From the NCBI GenBank assembly GCA_947652605.1, contig OX393581.1:27088788-27152787 (forward strand): a DNA stretch of 64,000 nt, in the 5' to 3' direction. The DNA comes from Elmis aenea. Its lineage: Eukaryota; Arthropoda; Insecta; Coleoptera; Elmidae. Of the stretch, positions 1 to 11,727 are shown piece after piece. The position numbers and the translations under genes were made by a program. Each line of letters starts with the position of its first letter. Position 1 is the stretch's first letter. The notes below the pieces were generated by a model. That model was not told the DNA's origin. It searched no databases and saw only the letters and a list, made by a program, of their open reading frames with translations.

Positions 1-364
1 TGATGGTGTAAAAATCCAATATGGAGGCCATAAGAAATAAAAAAGTTGACTATCGCAACTTGAAATCTAGAAGGCTTAGAAAATTTCTGTTGACGTCATC
101 AAACCCAGGACTGTCAAAAACATTAAGTTACCAAGTTTAAATGAAATAGCGTCAATGGTAGGGAAGATAATAATATTTTTCTAAAATCACATTTTTCAGT
201 TTTTTTTGTAATAAATCAAAAACGAATCAAAATATCCAAGATTTCTTTTCAGATTCTTAATCGCCATAAAAATGCGCAACTTTTCTCTAATTAAACCGAC
301 CTTGTATATCTTACCGTTTCGAAGATAGCAATGGTGAGCATCGAAAAAAGCACCACCCTGTATA
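1..364. repeat. Degenerate end of a dispersed Tc1/mariner-type inverted-repeat family
   Basis: The stretch ends at about 360 in CACCACCCTG followed by TA, after a segment (about 300-360) resembling the right ends of the copies at 24.6-25.1, 50.9-53.4 and 53.9-54.8 kb (an 'accttgtat ... gatagcaatggtgagc' type end). No gene was seen. The family assignment rests on eye alignment only. Confidence 0.4.
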
Positions 365-764
365 GCTATTTATTTTTGAAAAGCTATAAAAATTCTCATT
401 CATATAAAGTCATGGCCAACAAGGATTTCTATTTAAAAAAATATGTTAACTTTATATCTAAAAAGTCTAGGTCACTAAAAAAATTTATATTGTTTTTAAA
501 TTAATTAAATTTTTAAATAAAAATCTGCATAAAACAGCTTGATAACAGTTTGTTCTATTTTAATAAATAAAGAAGTTATAGTACATTTTAAAAAATTATG
601 AAATTTCATTTTTCGTCTGTGGGGCGAAAATTAAAAGTAATATAAAAAATTCGATTACATAGTTCTTTTCTCTAAAAAAAATAGCAGAAGAGACCGATTT
701 CAGATTTTCCGGATTTTCGCTAACTATTATAGTAACTGAGACATCCCGAATTTGGTCCACCCTG
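365..764. mobile_element. Arm of a Tc1/mariner-type palindromic element (same family as 9284)
   Basis: The right end reads CGAATTTGGTCCACCCTG followed by TA, the reverse complement of the left end at 9284. Internal blocks (the 'catggccaac' region, the poly-T block, 'attatgaaatttc') match the arm at 9284-9850 in order. It is only one arm, so it is non-coding and immobile by itself. Confidence 0.55.
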
Positions 765-1252
765 TACATGTTGAAGTAAATCAGTATGTGGAGTATCAAT
801 TTTGACCTTTTTAATCCAAATAATTGTAATCGGTAATAAAAAAAAAATCCATCGTGTTTACTTTTTTCATCTCTTCAGCAACAGTATCCTAATATGTACG
901 TGAAAACAAATATCGATAAGGAAGGATGTGCAAATTAAAATTGTAACGATTTTAAGAATGCTGAACTAAGTTATTCTCATTCTAAAGGTTGAACAAGAAA
1001 TTAATTAAAAAAATATATGTTCACTTTTGCACAATCTGGATTAAAACCGAAAGAACTAATATAGTCATTTTATTTTTAGATTAATGTGCAATTTAGGTAA
1101 AAAAAATTGAAACTATTTATTAATGAGTTAAAGATCATCAACATCAACTTGCTAACTCTTGCCGGAAAATAATTTATTTTAAGCGTTTTAAAGCATTGCT
1201 TATTCGCTTTGTTGCACAAGTAACAAGGAAATATTCACTGCCATTCACTTAC

Positions 1253-1406
1253 CTGGATAAAACGTAGTCGGTGATTTCTGGATGATGTCAATTTGATCCG
1301 GGAAAAAAATTTGATCACTGATTTGGGTGTTGCGAATAATTCTGTTTGTTTTGGCACAGCAAATTAGGAAAAAAATTATTATATTTACCAGCAAGATGGG
1401 AGACAT
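1253..1406 (-). CDS. First exon of a small secreted peptide gene (partial)
   Basis: An ATG at 1406 opens a 51-codon exon that ends at a good donor, CCAG|GTAAGT, in phase 1. The first 18 or so residues (MSPILLVNIIIFFLICCA) form a typical signal peptide, followed by a short polar region rich in I, D and Q. Length, signal peptide and intron phase match the first exons of the three peptide genes at 8.7-12.2 kb on the same strand. The expected second exon, with the two-cysteine tail, was not found between 1 and 1250, so it is beyond the window edge, lost, or displaced by the repeats there. It could be a dead first exon. Function unknown. Confidence 0.5.
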
Positions 1407-1879
1407 GCTTTTAAATTTATATCTTACTTTTTTGTAAACAATATTAACAACTGCTTGTGTTTATTGTGAAGGTTAAAGTTCACCCAGTGGCGTAGTGATA
1501 ACTGTTAATATATACAGATTAGTTGCTCCGTCAGTTAAATTTAATGTATCCTAAGGAGAAATTGTTATGACGCATAGAAAATGTACCACGTGGGTACAGC
1601 AGTACCGAAATTGGTAATAAATTTCTTAATTTAAATGATCTGTTTAGCATTTCCACATCCTGTACATTAAACATATTCTATTCTACATTGTGTAACGTGG
1701 CTGTTGCTGTTAGAGCTACGAATTTAGTGAACTAAGAGAGACTGCATAGATTTAACAGCATAATTACACATTCTTTTTAAAGAGTTACGCACTTACGTGA
1801 TCGCAAAGTTTTTTGAAAACAACGCATCAAAAAAAAAAATTATTAAAATTTTACAGTTTTAGTTATACCACGTGACCAC

Positions 1880-2006
1880 GTGTACAAAAAGTAACGTAAC
1901 AGATCAATATCTCGTCTTGTGACCACAAACAACTTTTGTTTAAAACATTGTTTTGTAAAGTTGTCAAAAGACGAGATATTGATCCGCTGCGTAACTTTTT
2001 GTACAC
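1880..2006. repeat. Short inverted repeat (MITE-like hairpin)
   Basis: Arms of about 44 bases (1880-1925 and 1963-2006) are near-perfect inverted copies, beginning GTGTACAAAAAGTAACG and ending in the complement. The predicted reading frame over this stretch is a by-product of the hairpin. Confidence 0.65.
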
Positions 2007-2384
2007 AATGTATAATTAACTTGTAAGTCTTGCAGTTAATTTTCAAGTGCTTCTTTAGTGCTATATTATTGTACTCAGAATTTTAAGTGAAAACTTTGTG
2101 TGAAATAATACAATATGGCACATACCTACAAGAAGTAGCAAAACATGATCATGATAATAAAAAAAATGTTTGACTCATAATGCCATAATCTAACTAGATC
2201 AGTGTAGGTATATAAGGAATAAAAGGTTTATCTAAAAAATGTTTCAATTTCTTGATAAAAGAAATCACGGAGAAACAACTAAATCAAACTTTACACTTTT
2301 TCTGAACTAAATGCTGAATTTATGTTGTAGGCTTGCGCTGCCAATGTCCATTTTATAGGCTTCCGCTACCAATGTCTATTTTAA

Positions 2385-3006
2385 AGAGTTTGCGTTAGGA
2401 TTCGAACCGCGTTGAAAGTATTCTTATGACCACCGTTTCGTCCTCTTTTGTAAGGGAAATCTTCAGGGTTGGTTCTTTTAGTAGTGATATAGTATATTAC
2501 ATAACAAGAGTTGTAAGAAGCACGAGTGGAAAAGTTGCGCACGGAGCCGCTTAGCGGCGAGGGTAAGTCATATCTGGAATATTTAAATATGGAATTGCAA
2601 ATCTGGAAAATGCACCGATAGAATCATTCAAATCTTGAATCGCTCAACGCTGGAATCACCCAACGCAGGAATCATTCAACGATGGAACCATGCCACACGA
2701 GAACCGTTCATCGCTGGAAAGCTTAAATTAGAAATTATGAATTTTTGCTGCTCTCTATATTACAACAGCCAAAGTATAATATAATTACAGAACACTTCGT
2801 TTTATATTTTGTACTATTTACGTATTACGAATTTGGGCAAAGTTACCTAATTATAACACTTAGTTAATTCTTTTACTTTCTTTTTAAAATTGATTAAGCA
2901 TTATAATTACGCAAATTTGCCCTAATTTGGCACTTTGTAGCCCTTGAGGACGAAACGTCGGGCATAAAAATACTTTCAACGAGGTTCGATCCCTAAAGCA
3001 AACTCC
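2385..3006. mobile_element. Unclassified element with about 65-bp terminal inverted repeats and an internal minisatellite
   Basis: The left arm starts AGAGTTTGCGTTAGGAT and the right arm ends in its approximate complement. Both arms carry a GACGAAACG(T/G) block. Inside (about 2550-2740) lies a degenerate tandem array with a period near 15-17 bases built on GCTGGAATCACNCAACG-type units. The same array recurs at 49.69-49.89 kb with the same downstream sequence. No coding capacity was seen. Confidence 0.55.
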
Positions 3007-3411
3007 ATATAAATGCTTAATGTTTATACTTTTTGATGTACACTGTAACGTAACTAAAATTTTAATATTTTTGCTTAACCTCCTAAAGAGGTTTTTACAA
3101 AGGAAAAATTATTAAGTATCTAAGCAGAACAGTTTCGTAAAATAATAACGATATTTAAGTTGATACGTATAATTAAAAACTACTTATGTTATTTTCAACG
3201 GATCTTCTTTTGCATTGCTAGACTAGTTAAAAGACTATTGCTACTTTATCAGAAAAATAGTATTCATTTATAATAAATGTACAACCTTTTCAATTCAATA
3301 CCAAAATTGTGAACAAATATAATAAGAGTGGAGGGATGAAAAATGAAATCAATGATTTTACTTCTGCAGACAATGATATTAACATTTAAATAAATGATGT
3401 TTTTCTTCAAA
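3007..3411. other. AT-rich stretch without recognisable features
   Basis: No splice-supported exon, RNA gene or clear repeat boundary was seen here. Confidence 0.5.
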
Positions 3412-3525
3412 ATATCGATATATCGGAATATCACTATATCGATATATCGATATCCGATATTTCGATATATCGATATATCGATACTAAAATTATATCTATA
3501 TTTTTCCATATATCGATATTTCACC
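3412..3525. repeat. ATATCG simple repeat
   Basis: A hundred bases consist almost entirely of ATATCGATATATCG-type units in both polarities, so the tract is self-complementary. The minus-strand reading frame over it (rich in Y, R, I and D) is a repeat artefact. Confidence 0.85.
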
Positions 3526-4937
3526 CACCCGTAGTGAATAAATACATTTGTGTATTATCATTTATTTTTCTATTACCAGTATTTGGTTTTTAACTCTATC
3601 TCTAATAGATTATTTAACAGTTGATTAGCTTTAATATTTTTTTACATTAAACCTCATCGACCAACTAAACAAACAGTTATAACAATTATACAGATGCAAT
3701 TATAGACTGTGTAAAACATATTATTGTTCCAGATATTTTACATTAAATGTATTGCTGTAGTTACAATTTGTTGTAAAACTAAATGATTTTTATACTTAAG
3801 CTTACTTTATTCATATTAAAAGCATAACGACTTACTTGTAACAAAGTTTTTTTTTTTTATACACCGCGACAATGTAATCACCATTTGCGTCAAGTAAACT
3901 GAAACTAAAAACATATTGTAATCAACCGGTGAATGAATGGTCTTGGTATTTTTTATTAAAATAGAAATACTTACAAAAATTATAAAACCGACAAATAAAA
4001 ATCCAATACAATATTGATAATATAAACAACGTCCTAATTATATTTTTCGAAAAGCTGTTTTAGTATAATCCAGGTTAAAAAATACATTCACCTATTAGTT
4101 ACTTGTAGATAATTTTAGTAGTCGTCTTTAATTAAAATGATAAAATAAATGGTATCTGTTGATAAATTACATTGTTTTTTTAACTTTTTTTTACCATGCA
4201 CATGTAGTCTCCGATATTAATTTTTAATTGGATTTTAAACAACCACACCACTTAAATATTATTAAGTTATAAAAACTACATACAATAAAACAAAAATTAA
4301 TTTTAAATATCGCTGTGTGCATAAACTGATCATTTAATTTTCGTTTGCATAGCACAGGAATAAATTTCGTCAAATTTAGATTTTACAATTATATCTTTTT
4401 TTTACATGAAAATAATTTAATACGCTTTATAATAATTTTTTTAGCATATTTAATAATCTGAAAGGTAGGCTACAACGATATATTATCAACCTAAATGAAA
4501 GTTGTTTAATTTTCATAACTAATTAAATTAACTCCAGATAATGCCGTTACTAATCTCTATTAATACAAAGAGATTATCTTGTTAGCCTACTGATATTTTA
4601 AGTTATTCCCAATAAAATAAGTATAAGTATTAAGTAAAGTAATAAATTATTTTAGGTCATTTTAAAAATAAAACAGTCACTGTTTTGATTTTAAGCGTAA
4701 GTTAAACCATTTAAAACAAAATTATTTATATTTTACCACTGCGTGCAGTGTTTCCAGTAACTAACATTTATATGATTTTTTTGTTTATGTATAACAAACA
4801 AAATAGTCGAGGTGTTCTTGACCTCTAATACATAGTATCCAGCACATGGTCTCTAGGGCGTGATCTCCATAGAAATATTTGTTTCAAAGATTATCTAAAA
4901 TAGACATTACTTTAAATTAAAATCTTATAAATATACA
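3526..4937. other. Intergenic AT-rich DNA
   Basis: I see no convincing gene here. The last part is presumably the 3' untranslated region and downstream flank of the tyrosine-rich gene, which reads from right to left. Confidence 0.4.
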
Positions 4938-5445
4938 TTACATTTTACCCTCAGATGATATTTGTTCATGGTTTATTTCCTTATCAACGGCAACTTCCGC
5001 TTCTACCTAAAAAAAAAAAAAATGTACACATTATTGTTAACTGCATATAAAAAATTACCGTCTCCATTTTGCAAGATTTACACAGCGTATTTAATAAACT
5101 TTTTCTAATCTTAAAATAATTAGTCGTTTGATAATTAACCAACACTTCTTCATCACCATCATCTTCTAAGAGTTTCGGATTATAAGTGGATGGCATTACT
5201 CCTGGATAGTAATAGGCATAGGGAACATACGGATAATATGATGGATAAAGTGATGAATACTGAAGACCTAACCCATAATAATTGGGGTATACCGATTGGC
5301 TTGCACCATAAGGATCGGTGTATAGTGTCTCATAGGGATAAGACACATATGGAATAGGCTTATTGCGTTTTAATTCAGGACGACAGTAAACAATATTTGT
5401 TATTGTTGAAACCACTAAAAATAGTAACAGCATATTTCGTGCCAT
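4938..5445 (-). CDS. Tyrosine-rich small secreted protein, two exons
   Basis: Exon 1 is 5059-5445 and exon 2 is 4938-5006, joined in phase 0 (donor ACG|GTAATT, acceptor after a long T tract ending TTAG). The product is 151 residues. The ATG at 5445 was chosen because it puts a signal peptide (MARNMLLLFLVVSTITNIVYC) at the N-terminus; an in-frame ATG at 5496 would add 17 residues ahead of it. The mature part is about one fifth Tyr, with Y-P-Y and Y-Y-P runs at residues 30-85, then an acidic LEDDGDEE patch, a short segment with two cysteines (C-K-S-C) and an acidic tail. Low-complexity Tyr/Pro secreted proteins of this kind occur among insect cuticle or secretion proteins, but I do not recognise a named family. 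Confidence 0.7.
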
Positions 5446-5756
5446 TTTAGATTTTAACACAGTGCAGACTAATTTCTCCAAGCTGCTTTGGTGCATGATT
5501 TGCTCCTTTCTATCAATGACCTGACCTTTTTACATTTCACTGATATACTTATCAATATTCAGCAGCATATAGTGTATCGTTAAATAAAACTTGCAATCAT
5601 ATCGCCAAACATGCAATATTCTTGGCCAACATATTTTGTATCGTCGTTTTGCAAAAACACCAAATTAATATAATATTTTAAGTTTGCTTTTTAATGTTTG
5701 TAACATTATTTTTATTTCGCATACGGTTTAAATGACATTACAAACATTCACCGCCT
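5446..5756. other. Upstream flank of the tyrosine-rich gene
   Basis: Non-coding and AT-rich. It presumably carries the promoter, but no clear TATA or initiator could be assigned. Confidence 0.4.
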
Positions 5757-6278
5757 AAAGAGTGACGAGATAGACTAGCAAGGGTCGAAATAAAACAATT
5801 GAAGTCGGTTATTGTTTTTTCCATGGCAACGTTGATTTTTATCTTAGATTTTGCTTTTTTGAAGGTATTTCACTTATTTTTGTAATATAAAATATTTTAT
5901 CATTGTAAAGAGAAAAAATATTTACATCTAAGTCACCACCTACTAAGACTACCATTAAAAAAAAGTAGTTTTATTGCCTATCTTGTACTGTAATTTATAA
6001 ATAAAAATTTGACTATTATCATTCTGTAGCACATAAAATCTAGCAACATTTTTTTCTTTAACATTTTTTTGTATTAGTCGATATATTTGAGTTTAAATTT
6101 TTTTATCGATTTTGGTATTTTCCTTATATCACGCAAGCTATGAAAATTTTAAATAAAACAATGTCCTGTTTAAAATACGCTCCTAAATAGCTAACTTTTG
6201 TCCCATTTTTAACTAACCTTGTATTTTTATTATTTACGGAGATAATAATAGTGCCACATGGAATAGTGAAACCCCCTG
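5757..6278. mobile_element. One arm of the 'catggcaac/ggtcgaaata' Tc1/mariner-type palindromic family
   Basis: It contains in order the same blocks as the right half of the element at 53.9-54.8 kb: agcaagggtcgaaataaaac, the catggcaac block, the gatttcgg-like block, the ttacggagata block, and a terminal CCCTG followed by TA. Only one arm is present. Confidence 0.6.
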
Positions 6279-6443
6279 TATAATTTATTACTGAAAAGCA
6301 TAAATTTATATACAGGTCAGATGTCAGACGTCATGACATATTTAAAAAAAAAAGTCCCAAGCATTGAATGAGGTATTATGTTTAAAAAAACACAGTCACG
6401 TATCATTTTTGTCATCACGAATTTACAATTGTTCGGTCAAAAC

Positions 6444-7783
6444 CAGGTTGGCCTTATTTAAATCAATTGATTTAAATCACGATTTAAATCATGATTAAAA
6501 TTTGCTGAATTTTTAAATTTAAAATCATGATTTAAATTAAATCAAGGTTTCTTTTTTTTACGATTTAACGTCACACGTCACATATAAATTAAATGCACGT
6601 TTTACTTCCACCCGCTTAAACAACCGCTAGTAAAATACGCCGGAAATATTGCTTATTGGCTTCTTATAGATTGGGGAGAAATAAAGTCTCTACAGAAATT
6701 TTCTTGTTAGAGACGCATTGTAAATTTTCACAATAATTTTTAATTTTAGGGTCAAACGATCTACAGCCCATTCAAAAACAATTGGAAACGTTTTTATTAT
6801 CGATTTCTCAGAAAATTGTATTCTTTATAAAAGTTGATGCATGACCTAAAACTAATTTTAAAGAGAACATTTTTTTATACGACACTAGATTATAACGATT
6901 TTAAAAATTTTCGCAAAAGTAAAGTGTCCCTATTTTAAGACTTGCAAAAAAAATCGTGGAAAAAAATTGTTTAGAAATCAAAAATATGACAATAAGAAAT
7001 TTAATATTAAAATTTCATTTTTGAATTTTATTGGAGAACCAACATTTAAAGAGTTTGCGGCTAACGAAAAAGCTTCTTATTATCGATTTTTCGGAAAATT
7101 TTATTTTTGAGAAAAGTTGGTGCATGGTATAAAAATAATTTTAAGTAAAAGCTCGATCAAAATTCTTACGACACTAGCTTTTAGCGAGTTTAGAAGTGTT
7201 CGCAAGATTAAAGTGCCCTTATTTTAAGAGTTAAACGATATTTTATTTAGACAATTTTTTTTAATTCGTAACATTTTTTTAACTTTTTAAAATTCCTAAA
7301 ATAGGGGCACTTTTTGATGTTAAAATTACTTCAAAAATAAAAATTGAAATTTTAATGTTTCAACTTTGGTCGTATTTTTGAATTCTAAACAATTTTTCCC
7401 TATGAGTTATTTTTGTAACTCTAAAATAAGGACCCTCTACTCTGAATGTTTCTGAAATCGCTAAAATCTGGTATCGTATATATAAAGTTTTGTAAATTTA
7501 TTTCTATCTTTTAATTAGCTTAGGTCATCCACCAACTTTTATCAGGAATAAAAGTTTTTGAGACATTTTTAGTAAAAACTTTTGTTGATATTTTGAATGT
7601 CGCTGTATAGAAGATATAATGCACGGTAAATAATGAATAAATTAGTTGTAAAAATAGAAAATAATCAAGTTTCTTAGAAGAAAATTTAAAAAAATCATAA
7701 ATTTGTGATTTTCTAAATGTTTTAAATTTAAATCAATAAATTTGTAGTTTTTTTTTAAATAAAAATCAAATTCTACCCCAGTG
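6444..7783. mobile_element. Non-autonomous hAT element with ATTTAAATC repeats
   Basis: A perfect 8-bp target duplication GTCAAAAC flanks it (6436-6443 and 7784-7791). The left end reads CAGGTTGGCC and the right end CTACCCCAGTG. Inside each end are short tandem ATTTAAATCA-type units, and the interior has long AT-rich inverted segments. No transposase was seen. It is closely similar in design to 12364-14069. Confidence 0.7.
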
Positions 7784-7930
7784 GTCAAAACCATACGTGA
7801 TAAAAAAAACGTAGTTGAGGAGTGGAAGTATTCCTACAATTAAACTAAAATTTACTGCTAATGCTAGCACATTAATCTGAAATCATCTTTTCGGATTTTG
7901 GAGGGGGCTTTAATGTCAACACAGTCTAAA

Positions 7931-8192
7931 AGCTGTATTACACTACACAATTTCTTGTACAATTTCTTGTACAATTTGCTGTCAAAAAATTTTATACTAG
8001 ATTGTACAGCTGTTGCCAAGTTACAATGTCGTCAATTGACATACGCGAAATGTCAGTTTACGACCTAAGACGTGTTGTAACTTGGCAACAGCTGTACAAT
8101 CTAGTATAAAATTTTTTGACAGCAAATTGTACAAGAAATTGTACAAGAAATTGTACAAGAAATTGTACAAGAAATTGTATAGTGTAATGGCT
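7931..8192. mobile_element. Foldback MITE with tandem 12-bp units
   Basis: The two arms (about 7931-8034 and 8067-8192) are inverted copies joined by a short spacer. The arms contain tandem CAAGAAATTGTA units, two on the left and four on the right. The repeated lysine-leucine-tyrosine peptide that can be read from 8082 comes from these units and is not a gene. Confidence 0.75.
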
Positions 8193-8661
8193 GTATTACA
8201 CTACACAATTTCCGCAAGCCCCATGACCGGCTCTGTGGCCATCATTTCAACAGTTTGCCCAACTATTTATCAAATTTGGAAACAGCACACTCAAAAATAT
8301 TATTAGCACTTGTTAACAAAAGCTGGTACAACTCTGCTCATTAAAAAAATAAATTAAAAAATAAAGGTGCAGAATTATTGGCAAACAAATTATAAGTGCA
8401 ATTTTAAAACAATGAATAACATATTTTAAATAAACGTCAAAAATTATAATATATTAAAATATTAATAAGATTAATTTTGGATATTTTTGAAGCACAGGAC
8501 CGCACGAGATAATTTAAGTGGTAATGATCTCAAGAGACCTTTCATATTAAGTTACCCATTAACACACCTGTTTTTAATTAAAACGTAAAACGATATCCGA
8601 ACTTTACTTATGAGCCGAAAATTATAGGCCACTGTTAAAATGAAATTGTTTAAAGTATTTC
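8193..8661. other. Intergenic AT-rich DNA
   Basis: A second partial copy of the foldback terminus (gctgtattacactacacaat) sits at 8190-8210. Nothing else was seen. Confidence 0.4.
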
Positions 8662-8717
8662 TTTATTGTGCTACTCTACACTGATTAATTATTATCATTT
8701 TTCATAACAAATACAAC

Positions 8718-8974
8718 TTAAAATTCAATTTCTCTACATTCCCCCTTTTCCATCTTGTAATTTTCTGGGCAGTTATCACGAACTTCAAAAATATTTTTCG
8801 GTGTTATATCTGGCACAGAAGTAGTAGCTAAAAAATGTAAGCTTAGTGCAAGGCAATACTTTTAAAAAACCTTTCATTACTCGATTGTTCTGGAAATACA
8901 ATTGCATCAGATTCAATTCCATCACATTTAACATAACTAGAAATAAATACAACTAGCAAAATTATTTTAAACAT
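8718..8974 (-). CDS. Small secreted two-cysteine peptide (cluster member 1)
   Basis: Exon 1 is 8860-8974 and exon 2 is 8718-8827, with a phase-1 intron (AAAA|GTATTG ... TTTTTAG). The product is 74 residues. The start at 8974 gives a clean signal peptide, MFKIILLVVFISSYVKC; an in-frame ATG at 9025 would bury it. The mature peptide is about 55 residues and ends with DNCPENYKMEKGECREIEF, in which two Cys are separated by about ten residues, with Pro after the first and Gly-x before the second. A possible poly(A) signal (TTTATT on the plus strand, 8662-8667) lies about 50 bases past the stop. The two genes at 11.1 and 11.7 kb share strand, architecture and C-terminal pattern. The pattern resembles that of hymenopteran secapin peptides (C-P-x-G ... 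N/G-x-C-R), but homology is not shown. Role unknown; secretion is inferred. Confidence 0.72.
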
Positions 8975-9283
8975 CACGTTTAGTTTTCGATTATCAACTA
9001 TACTAACAGAACAACAAAACTGCAAAAGTTTGATCTCTATGACATTATTTATAATGAGATCATAAGTTCATTACCATTTGTTGGTTATGTGTCAAGTAAA
9101 TACGAGAAAACCAAATGTTATTTCTTTAAACAGATTTGACTTTAATAATTAGGTACAATTATTCACAATCGGTGGTAAAAATTTGGCAAAATTTTCTAGA
9201 AAATTTTAAAACATAATATTTATTATTTATTTTGCCAAACATTTTTAAAACCATATTGAAATGATATACACTGTAAAACAATA

Positions 9284-10255
9284 CAGGGTGGACCAAATTC
9301 GAATGTTTTACGGGATATCTTTGTTACCGTAATAGCGAAAATCTGATATTGATCTCTTGGCCTTTTTTTGAGAAAAGAACGCCTGTGTAATTAGATTTTT
9401 ATATCGCTTTCTGTTTTGGCACTATAGACGAAAAACGAAATTTCATAATTTTGAAAACTTGTATATCTTCTGTATTAAAATAGAACAAAACGTTATAAAG
9501 GTTTTCTATAAACATTTCTGTGCTTAATTTAAAAACAAAAATTTTTTTTTTACTGCTCTTGGCTTTTGAGATATGAAGTAAACTTATATATTATTTTAAT
9601 GGAAACCCCAGTTGACCATGGCTTTATATGAAAGAATGTTTTTAGCTTTTCAGAAATATATAGTTTTATACATGTGTTGCAAAAAGTAAACGAAATATGG
9701 CTAATTTTGTGAAAATTTTACTATCACAGTTTGCCATGGATTCGTAAACAGGTGATGTTCGCAATTAAAACACAACTAAATATCATTTTCAAGCAAATTC
9801 TTCAGCAGCCTCTACGTTTTTAGCACATACAATGTAAACTTTTATTATATTAAACTTTTCAAAGTGTTTATGTAAACAGTTATAAAATGCAAAAAACACG
9901 GATTTGCTTAAAAGTGTCAAAATTTAATTGGATATTACGTTTAGTTGTTTATTAATTGCAAACATCACTTGTTTACGAAATCATGGCCAACTTTGATGGT
10001 AATATTTTCACAAATTAGCCATTATTTTTTGCAACACATATAAAACTATACAATTTTTGTAAGCTTATAAAACGCTCTTTCAGATAAGGTCATGGCCAAG
10101 TAGGATTTTCATTTAAAATAATACTTCATATCTCAAAAGTCAAGGTCGCTAAAAAAAAGATTTAGTTTTTAATTAAGAATAAAAATCTGTATTAAAAAAA
10201 CTTGTATAAGATTTGGTTCTGTTTTAATTATTAAAAAAAATATAGCAAATTCTCA
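9284..10255. mobile_element. Palindromic Tc1/mariner-type element (right arm truncated)
   Basis: The left end is TA followed by CAGGGTGGACCAAATTCG. The sequence up to about 9850 is repeated in inverted form from about 9870 to 10250, for example the gatgttcgcaattaa / ttaattgcaaacatc pair around the centre. The right arm stops before its terminal CAGGGTG. No transposase was seen. A single arm of the same family is at 365-764. Confidence 0.6.
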
Positions 10256-10920
10256 AAAATGCTGTCATTTCCCAGGCTTACTCTTTAAAAATGTTGCAAT
10301 TTCTCTTAACTTTATCAAAAATTCTTAATAACTCGAAAATTGTTGCAGATAGGTATAGGAAACGCTAATACAGATTGATGCAGAATGTAATCTTGCATTA
10401 GAAAATGAAAAAAAAGTTTGGCATTGTGTTTGAAAAAAACGAGTTTTAGTGGTCTGAAGTTGTATTAAAAAAAAATTAAATTTTGGACACCCTGTAAGTA
10501 ATGCATCGATTGCAAAAATTCCAGGATGTACTCCAAGGTTTCTTCAAGGCATGGTCTAAATTTAAGCGTTTTTTTTTTAAAAATGGCGGCGTTAGATAAT
10601 ATTAAGCATCACGATGAAAATCAAAACATTTTCAAAAAAGTCAAAAAATCTAAAAAATGACTGCACTTGGGTATAGAGAATGCGAATAAAAGTCCCTCTA
10701 AAATAACGTTTTAAATCCAAATACGCAATAAAAAATAAATTATTGTATTTGAAATAAGAGAGTCGACGTCAACTTTCGGTATTTCCGGAAGTGTCGCCAT
10801 CTTGAAAATATTTTCAATAAACAGATCAGATGCCATTATGGTCATAATCAAAATTTCAGATCCATACCCTTTTTCATTCTTCATATATTTTTAAGTACCG
10901 TTCTCAATCAATCACCCTGT
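10256..10920. repeat. Further decayed CACCCTG-ended repeat sequence
   Basis: Terminal-type motifs GGACACCCTGTAA (about 10485) and TCACCCTGTGTA (about 10915) suggest fragments of related elements. There is no coding evidence. Confidence 0.35.
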
Positions 10921-11106
10921 GTATGGTAAAACTAGAATCTGTAAATATATTCTTTATCACAATCATACACTTGAAATATTGCTAAAAAGGGGACCTACGA
11001 CGTGAAATAAAGTAAAATACTGATAAATTACGGTTTATTATACAAATAACATAATCATTTACAAATTGCATATAAAAATATCATTATAATATGCAGGACA
11101 AATATT

Positions 11107-11383
11107 CTAATATTCTTTTTTACATACTCCAAAAATATCCGGTTGTTCGTCGGGTGCACAATTAGGTTTGATATCAGCTATGTGTGTGGATACTAAAACT
11201 GGACCGTCAAAATCTTTTATTTTTTTTTTAAGATAAAGTACAAAATGTTTACATAAAATTACCTGTTATATTGTGAACAGTTGAGTTTTCATTATTGGAA
11301 TCAATCGCACAAAAACCAAAGTTGTACAACGTTAAATGATAAATAAAAATGGAAAATATACACAACGTAGCAAATTTGTACAT
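11107..11383 (-). CDS. Small secreted two-cysteine peptide (cluster member 2)
   Basis: Exon 1 is 11263-11383 and exon 2 is 11107-11213, with a phase-1 intron (ACAG|GTAATT ... AAAAG). The product is 75 residues with an N-terminal signal peptide (MYKFATLCIFSIFIYHLT...FGFCA). The mature peptide has an N-rich start and ends PNCAPDEQPDIFGVCKKEY, matching the cluster pattern with Ala in place of Pro after the first Cys and Lys in place of Arg after the second. A possible poly(A) signal on the minus strand lies at 11034-11039. It sits 345 bases downstream of member 3 on the same strand. I do not recognise an orthologue. It is probably secreted; an immune or secretory role is speculation. Confidence 0.7.
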
Positions 11384-11727
11384 TTTAAATTAAATTTTAA
11401 TTACAGAATATTTGTACAGCACTTATCAAACTTTTAAATTAGTATGAGGTCATATTATCACAAATGCCATGACACGATTATCTGTTCAATACTTAATATG
11501 TTATTTTAAATGTTTGGATTTTAAACAGAACAAAATAATTTGCTATCATATTTCGCAGAAAAAGTGGAAAAAATAATTGTCTTAAATAAAATAAAAAGTG
11601 GGTTTTTCTAATAAAATTTATATCGATTTAATATTTATAACGGGAATAAATTTAGCCTTTAGCCAACTGATTTGTATTACTGAACCTTTATTGTTATAAC
11701 AAAGATCTTACACAGAAAACGTAAAAG

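Noticed and set aside
2930..2965. Hammerhead ribozyme at the GACGAAACG block
   Set aside because: The required CTGATGA strand was not found at a proper distance upstream.
8082..8306. Coding gene with lysine-leucine-tyrosine repeats
   Set aside because: The frame is produced by tandem units in a foldback MITE; no splice or start context.
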